Below are positions 1 to 6,752 of a stretch of 31,774 nt of DNA, piece by piece. Both the position numbers and the translations under genes were made by a program. The DNA is from Oscillibacter sp. UBA6647 (lineage in GTDB: Bacteria; Bacillota; Clostridia; Oscillospirales; Oscillospiraceae): positions 1 through 31,774 of the forward strand of contig DKLF01000111.1 in the NCBI GenBank assembly GCA_002455655.1. Reading direction: 5' to 3'. Numbering within the stretch: position 1 is the stretch's first letter; each line of letters starts with the position of its first letter. The notes below the pieces were generated by a model that was given only the letters and a program-made list of their open reading frames with translations, ran no database searches and had not been told where the DNA came from.

Positions 1-38
1 AATGCCCAAGATGCGGATGCTGCGGTCTGCTTCGAACC

Positions 39-111
39 GGACTTGCACCACCCACAGCCTGCTAAATTGCAAAGCCTTTTCAAGTCCGCTCTGAGGGCAG
101 GCTGGCTTTGC
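39..111 (+). promoter_or_regulatory. Mutually exclusive RNA pairing segments (attenuator-like leader)
   Basis: Several short perfect complementarities cross each other on the plus strand: GGACTTG (39-45) with CAAGTCC (81-87), CAGCCTGC (55-62) with GCAGGCTG (97-104), and GCAAAGCC (69-76) with GGCTTTGC (104-111). They cannot all form together, as in leader RNAs that switch structures. A possible leader ORF (147-227) and a nested terminator (261-330) follow. That this is a true leader, transcribed rightwards from outside the window, is inference. Confidence 0.35.
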
Positions 112-146
112 TGTACCCATTTTAGCATAGAGAGAGGGAAATTGAA

Positions 147-227
147 ATGATTTCTGTGCCAGAATGGGCGTTTCAAGTATCCGGACTACAGAATTTTGAC
201 GAGCAAAAGCGAATGCTTTGCCCATAG
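147..227 (+). CDS. Possible 26-residue leader peptide
   Basis: A short ORF runs from ATG at 147 to TAG at 225-227, preceded by an AGAGAGGG ribosome-site-like stretch 8 nt upstream. It lies between crossing complementary segments (39-111) and a nested hairpin with a strong T-tract (261-330). That layout is typical of ribosome-mediated attenuators ahead of inducible genes in Gram-positive bacteria. I do not recognise the peptide. No plus-strand gene follows within 2 kb, so if it is a leader, the regulated gene has been lost or replaced. It could equally be a chance ORF. Confidence 0.3.
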   Translation: MISVPEWAFQVSGLQNFDEQKRMLCP

Positions 228-260
228 CCGATGCAAGCCCGACCGCGGTTTCGTGCTATG

Positions 261-330
261 GAATTATCCAAACATGGGCGACACAGTTCCTGCTGTGTCG
301 TTCTTTTTTGCGCCCATGCTCGGATAATTC
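261..330 (+). repeat. Nested inverted repeat enclosing the terminator
   Basis: GAATTATCC (261-269) pairs with GGATAATTC (322-330), and CATGGGCG (273-280) pairs with CGCCCATG (311-318). These outer arms enclose the inner terminator hairpin and its T-tract and share two bases with its stem. A transcript that reads past the T-tract could refold into the long outer hairpin. I infer an attenuator/antiterminator arrangement. Confidence 0.6.
279..309 (+). terminator. Intrinsic terminator, plus strand
   Basis: CGACACAG (279-286) and CTGTGTCG (293-300) form a perfect 8-bp stem with a 6-nt loop, followed directly by TTCTTTTTT (301-309). This is a good Rho-independent terminator for rightward transcription. 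Confidence 0.7.
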
Positions 331-577
331 TCTACTCATAATGAGAAATTTATACTCTTGTAAATATCCTGGATTTCCAAAATTGTTGCATCAAGAATAC
401 GGATAAATACCAATTTTGCAATAAGCGATTTAGTATTGCCTTAAAATTGGCTCGTGTTGCAATTTAAATCTACAACGAGTAAGTTTTCCAGTGTTTATGC
501 AGGTTTGATGGCATCTCGTTATAATTATTGGGTAATGCAAGATGAATCGTACCTGCATCAACCTTTTTAAGTTTATT
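331..577. other. AT-rich non-coding stretch
   Basis: This separates the nested hairpin from the 3' end of the ATPase gene. A 21-codon ORF at 341-406 has no ribosome site. An imperfect dyad (GCAGGTTTGATG near 499, CATCAACC near 557) could form a weak hairpin after the ATPase gene but has no T-tract. I see nothing else here. Confidence 0.4.
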
Positions 578-2644
578 TCAGGTTAGATTGCTGATTTCCG
601 CTTGTATATTTGTGAAAAAGCCATCTAATAATTTCTGCTGAATAACGAACGGCTTTTCCTCAATGCTAATTCCGTGAGTGTCGGCTTCCAAAAACTCTTG
701 TAGTTTTTTTGCCACATCAGGCTTAAGTAACGAGTGATCTTTCCAGTGTCGATATATTTTAATGCGTTCGAGAATAGAAAAAATAGCAGGATAATTAGTC
801 TTGATTTCAATCCAAAAATACTGATTCTTGCCTATGCTTTTGCCGTAGTTTTCAATTGGCTCAACAAAACACCGATTACATATATTTATAAATTCCAAAA
901 ATCCTGTTTCATTCGTAACCGCAGTTATGGAACTGAATCTATCGGCTTCTGGAAAAGAATTTACACCGAATAGACTGGTTTTTCCGAGGGATTTAATAAC
1001 AATTTCTAATTGACGCAAGTCGCTTATTATTGAACCTATCCTTTGTTTTACCCAACCACTTCTTTTAGTAATTTCAATTGTTTTAAAAAGTCCATTCCTC
1101 TTTTCGCGCTTTGCTAACTCCAAAGCAGCATACCGACCTGCTACTGGCATATTTATTGAAGGAACATTATTGCTTTTTACAACAAGGCCATAATCGTATA
1201 GATGTTTAGAATACTCGCTTACCTGTGCAAACTCCATAAAATCACCGATTTGACCCGAAGCAAGCATTTCAAACAATTCATACTCCTCAGGATAAAACAT
1301 CCGTATTTCTGAAACTACATGCTGAAAATAATAAACTAAGTCCGAATTAGCTTCTTCTAAAAGCTCTCTCATTTTTTGTTGCGTAATTTCAATCGGTCTT
1401 GGTTTGGTCAATATTCTATTTATAGCACTACATGCTTTCCGCGTAAGCATTGGATGACCACCGTACTGGTTATAAAGATATTCAATAGCATCATATGAGA
1501 ACTTTAATCCCATTCTTTTACCTATAGTTTTAACCATAGATTTTGTCTCATCTATATCGAACCCTTTAAGATACTCCGATTGCACTATGCCAAACAAAGG
1601 ATTTTGTATAGTGCCAATCATATCCTTTTCAGCAGAACTTGCGTTCACTCCACAGACGATAAATACTAAGTTTCTGTATAAACTTTGAACTGACCATATA
1701 GTTTGCCAAAAATCAATAAATTCTCTTTTCCAATGCTTATCAAGAGTTGCATTAAAAGAAATATACTCGATTTCGTCAAAGATCAGAATAATCTTCTTAC
1801 CTTTCTTATTAGCTTCTTGTACGACATAGCGAAATGCCCCCAAAATTCCGCTTGGGGTTCTATTCCAGTAGTATTTTTCGATTTTTAATATATTGGCTAT
1901 TTTTGAGCATATTTCGCCGAGTAGCTCATACCAGTGCTTCGTCCTGTACGAAGGAGACTTACAGTCAATAAATAATACAAATCCCATTTTCTGTTCTATT
2001 ATTGTTCGTTCAACCTTGAACAAAAGAGAAGTCTTTCCAGTTTTACGCAAGCCAAAGATCCCTCTGTTTTCGCAACGTCTTATCGAATCTAACATTCTCG
2101 AAATGTACTGCTGTCTGCCGAAAAAGAAAGAATCTTCTCTCAAAGGTAATGAATACTCGAATAAATCCGCAGCAAAGCAATCCTTGATAAGCCTATTACG
2201 TATATACCATGAATCGTTTTTATTTGCTAATAACTCATCTGTTGAAAAATAAATGATATTCTGAGCAATCTCATTATCAATTGAACTGCTCCGCATCCAC
2301 TCAATTATATTTACATCATCTGATACAAAAAAACAGCTTAAAGCATCTATTCTGTTTTTGTAAGGATAAGTTTTAAGAGCTTGATATAACGCCTGCAACG
2401 AACGTGACTCCATATGTGAATATGGAGAATAAGCGAGCAAGAGCTCTTTCTCAAAACCGAACTGTTCTTTAATGAAATCATTTGCTTCGAGCAAGTAAAT
2501 ATATATATTGGTATTAGCAAACACAAACTCTGCTGCGTAGTTGGCAACAAACCCAAATTTAAATGGTTTGAGTAAGTCATTATGATCAGGATGTGCTTCA
2601 AGAAACGACTCAACCCTACTTTGTTCTGTCAATATTCCATCCAT
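578..2644 (-). CDS. STAND/AAA-like ATPase with N-terminal unknown domain
   Basis: This 688-residue protein carries a P-loop NTPase core. Walker A is GLRKTGKTS (about residues 198-206), preceded by the FFFGRQ box seen in ORC/STAND-type ATPases, and Walker B is IILIFDEIEY (285-294). Residues 1-170 are a domain I do not recognise. The C-terminal 200 residues look helical, with a possible winged-helix part (KRSGWVKQRIGSIISDL). ATG at 2644 has GAGGAGG 7 nt upstream. The gene is clearly more AT-rich than its neighbours, stands alone on its strand and lies in the accessory part of the element, suggesting separate acquisition. Such lone ATPases in mobile elements are often defence or regulatory cargo, but no catalytic effector domain is visible, so the function is open. 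Confidence 0.75.
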   Translation of the reverse strand: MDGILTEQSRVESFLEAHPDHNDLLKPFKFGFVANYAAEFVFANTNIYIYLLEANDFIKEQFGFEKELLLAYSPYSHMESRSLQALYQALKTYPYKNRIDALSCFFVSDDVNIIEWMRSSSIDNEIAQNIIYFSTDELLANKNDSWYIRNRLIKDCFAADLFEYSLPLREDSFFFGRQQYISRMLDSIRRCENRGIFGLRKTGKTSLLFKVERTIIEQKMGFVLFIDCKSPSYRTKHWYELLGEICSKIANILKIEKYYWNRTPSGILGAFRYVVQEANKKGKKIILIFDEIEYISFNATLDKHWKREFIDFWQTIWSVQSLYRNLVFIVCGVNASSAEKDMIGTIQNPLFGIVQSEYLKGFDIDETKSMVKTIGKRMGLKFSYDAIEYLYNQYGGHPMLTRKACSAINRILTKPRPIEITQQKMRELLEEANSDLVYYFQHVVSEIRMFYPEEYELFEMLASGQIGDFMEFAQVSEYSKHLYDYGLVVKSNNVPSINMPVAGRYAALELAKREKRNGLFKTIEITKRSGWVKQRIGSIISDLRQLEIVIKSLGKTSLFGVNSFPEADRFSSITAVTNETGFLEFINICNRCFVEPIENYGKSIGKNQYFWIEIKTNYPAIFSILERIKIYRHWKDHSLLKPDVAKKLQEFLEADTHGISIEEKPFVIQQKLLDGFFTNIQAEISNLT

Positions 2645-2791
2645 ATTACGTCCTCCTCGTATAAAATATAAATAGTAAAATCTTTTTTGGCTTTTGAGTA
2701 ATCAGCTTTATCTTCAATTTGAACTACCCATAATTGCTATAATCTACAATTACCGCTTCCAGCATACACCAAATTTTCGCCAATTTCAACC

Positions 2792-2826
2792 AAAAACGGC
2801 CTTAGGTAGATCATTACCCAAGGCCG
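2792..2826 (-). terminator. Intrinsic terminator of the SRAP gene
   Basis: CGGCCTT (2797-2803) pairs with AAGGCCG (2820-2826), extended after one mismatch by GGTA/TACC. On the minus strand the stem is followed by TTTTT (2796-2792). It starts 6 nt after the SRAP stop codon. Confidence 0.75.
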
Positions 2827-2831
2827 CTCGT

Positions 2832-3413
2832 TTACCAAAGCGATGTTTGGTTGTCTTCCGCCGTGGCCAGAAGCTGCGGCGGTATCTTTTTGAGCACCCT
2901 GCGGAAGGCTGCCGGCTCCATGATCCAGCCGTCGACTTCCTCCCTCAGCAGCACCACCGGCATCCGAGGATGAATCCCGCGCACGGACTCGTTGGCCTCT
3001 GTGGTCAGAATGCAGTAGCAGCGCTCATCCTGCCGCTGATCGTAGATGCCTGCCAGATAGAGCGCCTGCGCGTCAGGTAGGCGGAACAGGTACTTTCGCT
3101 TATCTGCGCTCCACTCATAAAAGCCGCTGGTAGGGATAACGCAGCGGCGTGTTTGCACGCTGTCTCGAAATAGCGGCTTTTCCTCTGCGCTTTCTGACCG
3201 GGCATTGATAATCAATGACTTCTGGGTCTGGAAGCCCCAGCGCATGAGATCCGCCTCAACACCGCCTTGCTGCTCCACCAAAACCGGAGCCTTCTGCGAA
3301 GGCCGGATTTTACCCGGCATCCACGCATTTTTTCCGCAGCGACGCTGGACCGCCCGAACAATTTCCTGAAGCTCCGCGCACTGCTCCGCCGTGAACTGAT
3401 ATCTCCCGCACAT
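2832..3413 (-). CDS. SRAP-family abasic-site peptidase (YedK/HMCES-like)
   Basis: The product is 193 residues, the usual SRAP length. The chosen start gives Met-Cys-Gly-Arg, which places the catalytic Cys2 at the N-terminus after Met removal. GGAGG lies 8 nt upstream. The other family residues are present: Asn70 (NARSES), Glu100 (GFYEW) and His148 (IHPRMP). SRAP proteins crosslink through Cys2 to abasic sites in single-stranded DNA and shield them, which suits an element moved as single-stranded DNA. The frame stays open upstream to 4259, but that part is antisense to the polymerase gene and would bury Cys2, so I reject it. The gene diverges from the Y-family polymerase across a shared region holding a LexA-like box. 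A TATACT -10 element (minus strand, near 3455) is a candidate promoter. Confidence 0.93.
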   Translation of the reverse strand: MCGRYQFTAEQCAELQEIVRAVQRRCGKNAWMPGKIRPSQKAPVLVEQQGGVEADLMRWGFQTQKSLIINARSESAEEKPLFRDSVQTRRCVIPTSGFYEWSADKRKYLFRLPDAQALYLAGIYDQRQDERCYCILTTEANESVRGIHPRMPVVLLREEVDGWIMEPAAFRRVLKKIPPQLLATAEDNQTSLW

Positions 3414-3503
3414 CCGGTGATCCTCCCGCCCGCTTTCGTTAATTTTGTACGGGTATAGTATAACACATTTGGCGCACCAGTTGGGGAAGGCAGAAAATAC
3501 CTC

Positions 3504-3532
3504 TTGAATATTTAGAACAAACGTACTAGCAT
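3504..3532 (+). promoter_or_regulatory. SOS promoter with LexA-box-like operator
   Basis: TTGAAT (3504-3509) and TAGCAT (3527-3532) are spaced by exactly 17 nt. Inside the spacer lies AGAACAAACGTACT (3514-3527), matching the Gram-positive LexA core GAAC-N4-GTTC in 7 of 8 defined bases. It lies between two genes of SOS type. LexA control of the rightward gene is strongly suggested; control of the leftward gene is plausible. Confidence 0.7.
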
Positions 3533-3584
3533 AAAAGCATACCGGAAACGAGCAGAGGCAATTTGCACGCGAGGAGGGCACGGC

Positions 3585-4832
3585 ATGGCACGCAACATTC
3601 TTCATGTAGACCAGAATTGTTTTTACGCGTCGGTGGAGATGCAGCGGCATCCCGAGCTGCGGGGCAGGCCCCTCGCGGTCTGCGGTAGCCAGGAGGCGCG
3701 CCACGGCATTGTTCTGGCGGCGAATTATCTGGCGAAGCCCCTCGGCATAAAAACTGGCATGGCCATTTGGCAGGCGCGACAGAAATGCCCCGACTTGGTG
3801 GTCCTCCCGCCGGACATGGCAGAGTATATCCGGTTTAGTAAGCTGGCGCGGGAAATCTACGCCGACTACACCGAACAGATCGAACCCTTCGGCCTGGACG
3901 AAGCATGGCTGGACGTCACCGGCAGCGCAGGGATCGCCGGTGATGCCATGCACATTGCCCGGGAGATCAACCGGCGCATTCAGTTCGAGCTGGGCCTCAC
4001 CGTCAGCATCGGCGTGTCGGACAACAAGATTACCGCCAAGCTTGGCAGCGACTACAAAAAGCCCAACGCCATTACCAGAATTGAGCGGGACAACTACAAG
4101 GAAATTGTCTATCCTCTGCCAGTGGGGGACCTGCTGTATGTGGGAGCGGCAACCAAAGAGAAGCTGCGCCGCGTGGGCATTACCACCATCGGGGCGCTGG
4201 CGGAATCGCCGGTGGAGTTCCTCCACCGCAGGCTGGGCAAGATGGGCATTGTTCTGCATACCTTTGCCAACGGGTGGGACGTGTCCCCCGTGCAGACCAC
4301 CGAGTATGTCCCGGCCATTAAATCCGTGGGCAACAGCGCCACCACTCCGCGTGACCTGATCAACAACGGCGACGTGCGCCTGATGCTCTTATTGCTGGCG
4401 GAAAGTGTGTGCTGCCGAATGCGGGAGCTGGCGTCCCGTTGCACGGTGGTGGAGGTTTATATCCGGGACACGGAGCTGCATTCCCTGATCCGGCAGCGCA
4501 AGCTGACAAGCCCCAGCTGCTCCAGCACGGAGCTGGCCGACACGGCCTACGCGCTGTTCCTTGCAAACTATCATTGGGAAAACCCGATACGCAGCATCGG
4601 CATTCGCGGGAGCGAGCTGATAGAAACGGGTGCGTATGAGCAGACTTCGCTTTTCGAAGACGCACAGCGCCGTGACAAGTGGGAACGGATTGATCGCTCA
4701 GTAGATGCGCTCCGGCAACGGTACGGCTACCTCAGCGTGCAGCGGGCCATTTTGAAAACAGATCCGCTGCTTGGGAGCATTAACCCAAAGGATGACCACA
4801 CGGTCCATCCGGTGGGCTACTTTGGGAGGTGA
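3585..4832 (+). CDS. Y-family translesion DNA polymerase (UmuC/UvrX/DinB-like)
   Basis: The product is 415 residues. The N-terminal metal site reads VDQNCFYASVE, with Asp9 as first metal ligand and Tyr14 as predicted steric gate; the DxN form resembles UmuC/UvrX more than DinB (DxD). The second metal motif is GLDEAWLDVTG (Asp105, Glu106). A helix-hairpin-helix region (KEKLRRVGITTIGALAE) and a little-finger domain follow. Start ATG 3585 has GAGGAGG 7 nt upstream. Such polymerases on conjugative elements give damage tolerance and may help complementary-strand synthesis after transfer. It is preceded by a promoter with an SOS box and followed after 6 nt by a small partner gene. No truncation is seen. 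Whether it is closer to Pol IV or a Pol V-like enzyme cannot be settled by eye. Confidence 0.93.
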   Translation: MARNILHVDQNCFYASVEMQRHPELRGRPLAVCGSQEARHGIVLAANYLAKPLGIKTGMAIWQARQKCPDLVVLPPDMAEYIRFSKLAREIYADYTEQIEPFGLDEAWLDVTGSAGIAGDAMHIAREINRRIQFELGLTVSIGVSDNKITAKLGSDYKKPNAITRIERDNYKEIVYPLPVGDLLYVGAATKEKLRRVGITTIGALAESPVEFLHRRLGKMGIVLHTFANGWDVSPVQTTEYVPAIKSVGNSATTPRDLINNGDVRLMLLLLAESVCCRMRELASRCTVVEVYIRDTELHSLIRQRKLTSPSCSSTELADTAYALFLANYHWENPIRSIGIRGSELIETGAYEQTSLFEDAQRRDKWERIDRSVDALRQRYGYLSVQRAILKTDPLLGSINPKDDHTVHPVGYFGR

Positions 4833-6048
4833 CACGGCATGGAACGAAGAAAAAAGTATGTACCGGTAATTGTCCGTTTTGAAGCCGAAGGCAGGCTCCG
4901 CCCTTTGGTAATTGAGTTTGACGAAGGACACAGGTATCCTGTGGATCGTGTGCTGGATGTCCGCCGTGCGGCCTGTGAGCGGGTAGGCGGAGTTGGAGAC
5001 CGCTATACCTGCCGGATTCAGGGACAGGAATCGTATCTCTGGTTTGAAAAAGGCCGCTGGTTTGTGGAAGAAAAGGCTTGATGTGAATATTGCGCATATT
5101 CATACGCTGACCTTTGCAAACAGGAAGGGAGAGAGGCGAGCCAAAGAGCGCCGGCCTGCCGGGCCGGCTCACGGAGAAAGTCACCTCGCCTCTCTCCCCC
5201 CGCTGCGGCGGGTCCCCTCTCTCACCACTCCGACTTTCTCTTGCAAAAAAGTTCGTATTCTTCTCGGCTGATTTTTCAGCCATATAGTTTTTTCTTCTCT
5301 TGTAAGAACCTGCGTTATCTAAGTCCCTAAGTTGTCTGTAAAATATGGGAACACACGCCTGCTCCGAAATGCATTGCATCTGGCTCTGTACGGCAGTAGA
5401 ATTAGAGAAGAAGAAAGAACAGGAATTTCCTTTGTGTGGCACGGAAACCTCAACAGATGTCTGGACGGCCCCCTTGTATGCTACTCTGAGATAATAGGAG
5501 TTGCGGTTAAACGTGCGGTTGCGGTTTTTGCAGCGTAGGACAATAACGCCATGGAGCTTACGGATCGCACCCAATGCTCTGCACACAGTGGAGCAGCCCA
5601 TGGTCAGAAGCTTTGCGATGCTGCGGATGGAAGGAAACGCTTTCTTGTTGTTGCCGGCCTGCTGGAGCAGGCACAGGCAGACGCACAACGCACCATGAGA
5701 CAGCTTCCACTGAAATATCTCACGCGGGATCAGGGTGTAGTTCTCTGTCACCGGCAGCAGGCAGGCGTAGGTAGTCTTTCCATAGCCCACACGCCCGATC
5801 TTCTCCTGGTACTGGTAGCTGCGGCAGAAATCAATGCAGCCGGCGCGCTTCAGCTCCTCTGTTGCTTTGCGGACGGTGGGAACGGAGCAGTTGGCCAGCG
5901 TGGCCAGAGCATCCAGACTGATGGTGCATTGTCCAAGGCGGTTGCGGAGGCTGTACAGGGCTGCTCCCACCCAGCGGGCGCTGTAAGAGAGCGCCTGATT
6001 GTACAGGAGGCAGCTTGGATTCCGGAAAAGTGAATGTTTTGTGTTCAT
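4780..6048 (-). CDS. Tandem winged-helix DNA-binding protein (replication-initiator-like)
   Basis: The start is ATG 6048 (MNTKHSLFRNPSC), with GGAAGGAAG upstream; the 25 extra codons further upstream come from a duplicated leader repeat and are excluded. The first 220 residues contain two helix-turn-helix units (LDALATLANCSVPTVRKATEEL and, about 110 residues on, SIRSIAKLLTMGCSTVCRAL), a layout found in plasmid replication initiators and in regulators of conjugative elements. From about residue 265 the protein becomes Arg/Gly/Pro-rich and low in order. This tail is coded across the long hairpin at 5127-5198 and antisense to the whole 80-residue gene and the polymerase 3' end, so it may be read-through rather than selected sequence. 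The full ORF gives 422 residues. A role in element replication or control is inferred. Confidence 0.75.
   Translation of the reverse strand: MNTKHSLFRNPSCLLYNQALSYSARWVGAALYSLRNRLGQCTISLDALATLANCSVPTVRKATEELKRAGCIDFCRSYQYQEKIGRVGYGKTTYACLLPVTENYTLIPREIFQWKLSHGALCVCLCLLQQAGNNKKAFPSIRSIAKLLTMGCSTVCRALGAIRKLHGVIVLRCKNRNRTFNRNSYYLRVAYKGAVQTSVEVSVPHKGNSCSFFFSNSTAVQSQMQCISEQACVPIFYRQLRDLDNAGSYKRRKNYMAEKSAEKNTNFFARESRSGERGDPPQRGERGEVTFSVSRPGRPALFGSPLSLPVCKGQRMNMRNIHIKPFLPQTSGLFQTRDTIPVPESGRYSGLQLRLPAHRPHGGHPAHDPQDTCVLRQTQLPKGGACLRLQNGQLPVHTFFFVPCRVTSQSSPPDGPCGHPLG
4839..5081 (+). CDS. Small protein in operon with the Y-family polymerase
   Basis: This 80-residue soluble protein is rich in charged and aromatic residues and begins MERRKKYVPVIVRF. 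It starts 6 nt after the polymerase stop, with GGGAGG 9 nt before its ATG, so it is surely co-transcribed and probably SOS-induced. I see no transmembrane segment, metal site or nucleotide motif. Similar small proteins of unknown role sit next to Y-family polymerases in Clostridia as I remember them; a function as a polymerase accessory factor is only a guess. The opposite strand is open across the whole gene as part of the winged-helix ORF tail (4780-6048), so one of the two readings may not be expressed as drawn. Confidence 0.75.
   Translation: MERRKKYVPVIVRFEAEGRLRPLVIEFDEGHRYPVDRVLDVRRAACERVGGVGDRYTCRIQGQESYLWFEKGRWFVEEKA
5084..5198. other. Highly structured region: palindrome plus long hairpin
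   Basis: TGAATAT (5084-5090) and ATATTCA (5096-5102) flank TGCGC as a near-palindrome. A 14-bp perfect stem follows, GGGAGAGAGGCGAG (5127-5140) with CTCGCCTCTCTCCC (5185-5198). It encloses a second 7-bp hairpin, GCCGGCC (5150-5156) with GGCCGGC (5162-5168). No T-tract follows on either strand. It lies within the C-terminal tail of the winged-helix ORF. Candidate roles are a transfer or replication origin, a structured RNA, or a protein-binding site. Confidence 0.55.
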
Positions 6049-6073
6049 GTTCTTTTCTTCCTTCCTTCTCTTT

Positions 6074-6109
6074 GCGTGCAGCCTCTTGCACAGGCTGCAC
6101 GCGCTTTTT
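6074..6109. promoter_or_regulatory. Leader hairpin upstream of the winged-helix gene
   Basis: GCGTGCAGCCT (6074-6084) and AGGCTGCACGC (6092-6102) form a perfect 11-bp stem with a 7-nt loop. On the plus strand it is followed by GCTTTTT (terminator-like). On the minus strand it lies in the 5' leader of the winged-helix gene, 26 nt before the start codon, where it could affect initiation. No plus-strand gene that would use it as terminator is present nearby. Confidence 0.5.
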
Positions 6110-6123
6110 GCAGAACAAAGCAC
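6099..6123 (-). repeat. 25-nt direct repeat, copy 1
   Basis: Identical over 25 nt to 6685-6709, with similarity continuing a further 9 nt or so. Read on the minus strand, each copy begins in the 3' arm of a terminator-like hairpin and continues (TTTGTTCTGCAAAAAGCGCGT core, given here less one base: TTTGTTCTGCAAAAAGCGCG) into the next gene's leader. The pair brackets the two-TM protein gene. Confidence 0.85.
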
Positions 6124-6154
6124 AGGAACCTAGCAAAACATCAGGTTCCTGTGC
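6120..6154 (-). terminator. Terminator-like hairpin after the two-TM protein gene
   Basis: GCACAGGAACC (6120-6130) and GGTTCCTGTGC (6144-6154) form a perfect 11-bp stem with a 13-nt loop. On the minus strand TTTGTT follows, a short T-tract. It starts 18 nt after the stop of the 149-residue gene and overlaps the 25-nt repeat. Confidence 0.65.
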
Positions 6155-6172
6155 TTATAAATCAAATAACTG

Positions 6173-6622
6173 TCAAGGCAAAGTTTCTCGTTTCTCTTGT
6201 ATTTTTTCTACCATCAGCAGCATCTGATGTGTTGTACGCATTGATTTTAGATACCAGATAAGCATTGCAAAGACGGCTGCGCTAATACAGACGCCGACAA
6301 GGCAAAACGCCGTAAGAATTGCAGATAAATTCGCTTCTGTGCAAACCCAGCGTAAAAGGTCATGTGACAGCGCTTTTTTAGCAAATTCAGCAAGCAGCCG
6401 CCACACGTCCGAGATTCCCGCTACTAAAAGGGTAACTAAGAGAAACGAGAAAACATTCTTTTTATATTCATAGGATGATTTTAGTACAAGATAATAAAAC
6501 ATGAGAGCTTCATCAGACAGGCTTTCCAGCCGGGCTTTCTCATCGTGGAGCTGTAAATTTTTCTTTTTTGTGCGCTCTTGCAGGGACAGACGCATAATCT
6601 GATTACGAAACTTTCCAGCCAT
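6173..6622 (-). CDS. Small two-TM membrane protein of unknown function
   Basis: I chose ATG 6622 (MAGKFRNQIMRL) because GAAAGG lies 9 nt upstream; ATG 6631 is the alternative. Upstream codons are leader sequence. The 149-residue product has a basic, charged N-terminal helix (to about residue 50), a first transmembrane segment (VFSFLLVTLLVAGISDVW), a loop with an amphipathic helix, a second segment (AILTAFCLVGVCISAAVFAMLIWY) and a charged C-terminal helix. The layout suggests both ends face the cytoplasm. The gene is more AT-rich than its neighbours and is bracketed by 25-nt direct repeats with hairpins, so it looks like an inserted or duplicated single-gene cassette. Exclusion, immunity or phage defence would fit, but nothing in the sequence proves a role. 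Confidence 0.7.
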   Translation of the reverse strand: MAGKFRNQIMRLSLQERTKKKNLQLHDEKARLESLSDEALMFYYLVLKSSYEYKKNVFSFLLVTLLVAGISDVWRLLAEFAKKALSHDLLRWVCTEANLSAILTAFCLVGVCISAAVFAMLIWYLKSMRTTHQMLLMVEKIQEKRETLP

Positions 6623-6684
6623 TTCTGCCATCCTTTCAATAGTGCGTGCTTTAAAAAAGTCGTCATTACCTAGAAACAGACTGT

Positions 6685-6709
6685 ACGCGCTTTTTGCAGA
6701 ACAAAGCAC
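6685..6709 (-). repeat. 25-nt direct repeat, copy 2
   Basis: Identical over 25 nt to 6099-6123. On the minus strand it overlaps the terminator-like hairpin behind the adhesin gene and runs into the leader of the 149-residue gene. Confidence 0.85.
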
Positions 6710-6738
6710 GGGAGCCGGGCATCCGCCCAGCTCCCGTG
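6707..6738 (-). terminator. Terminator-like hairpin after the adhesin gene
   Basis: CACGGGAGC (6707-6715) pairs with GCTCCCGTG (6730-6738), extended by GGGC/GCCC inside. On the minus strand CTTTGTT follows. It lies 15 nt after the adhesin stop codon and probably marks the end of the long T4SS/Tad operon. Confidence 0.7.
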
Positions 6739-6752
6739 TGCTGTCTATTGAA

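Noticed and set aside
3414..4259. N-terminal extension of the SRAP reading frame (would give 475 residues)
   Set aside because: It is antisense to the polymerase gene, crosses the SOS promoter region and would bury the catalytic Cys2; a good ribosome site precedes ATG 3413.
6074..6109. Terminator of a plus-strand gene
   Set aside because: The hairpin and T-run are good on the plus strand, but no plus-strand gene precedes it, so it is listed as a leader hairpin instead.
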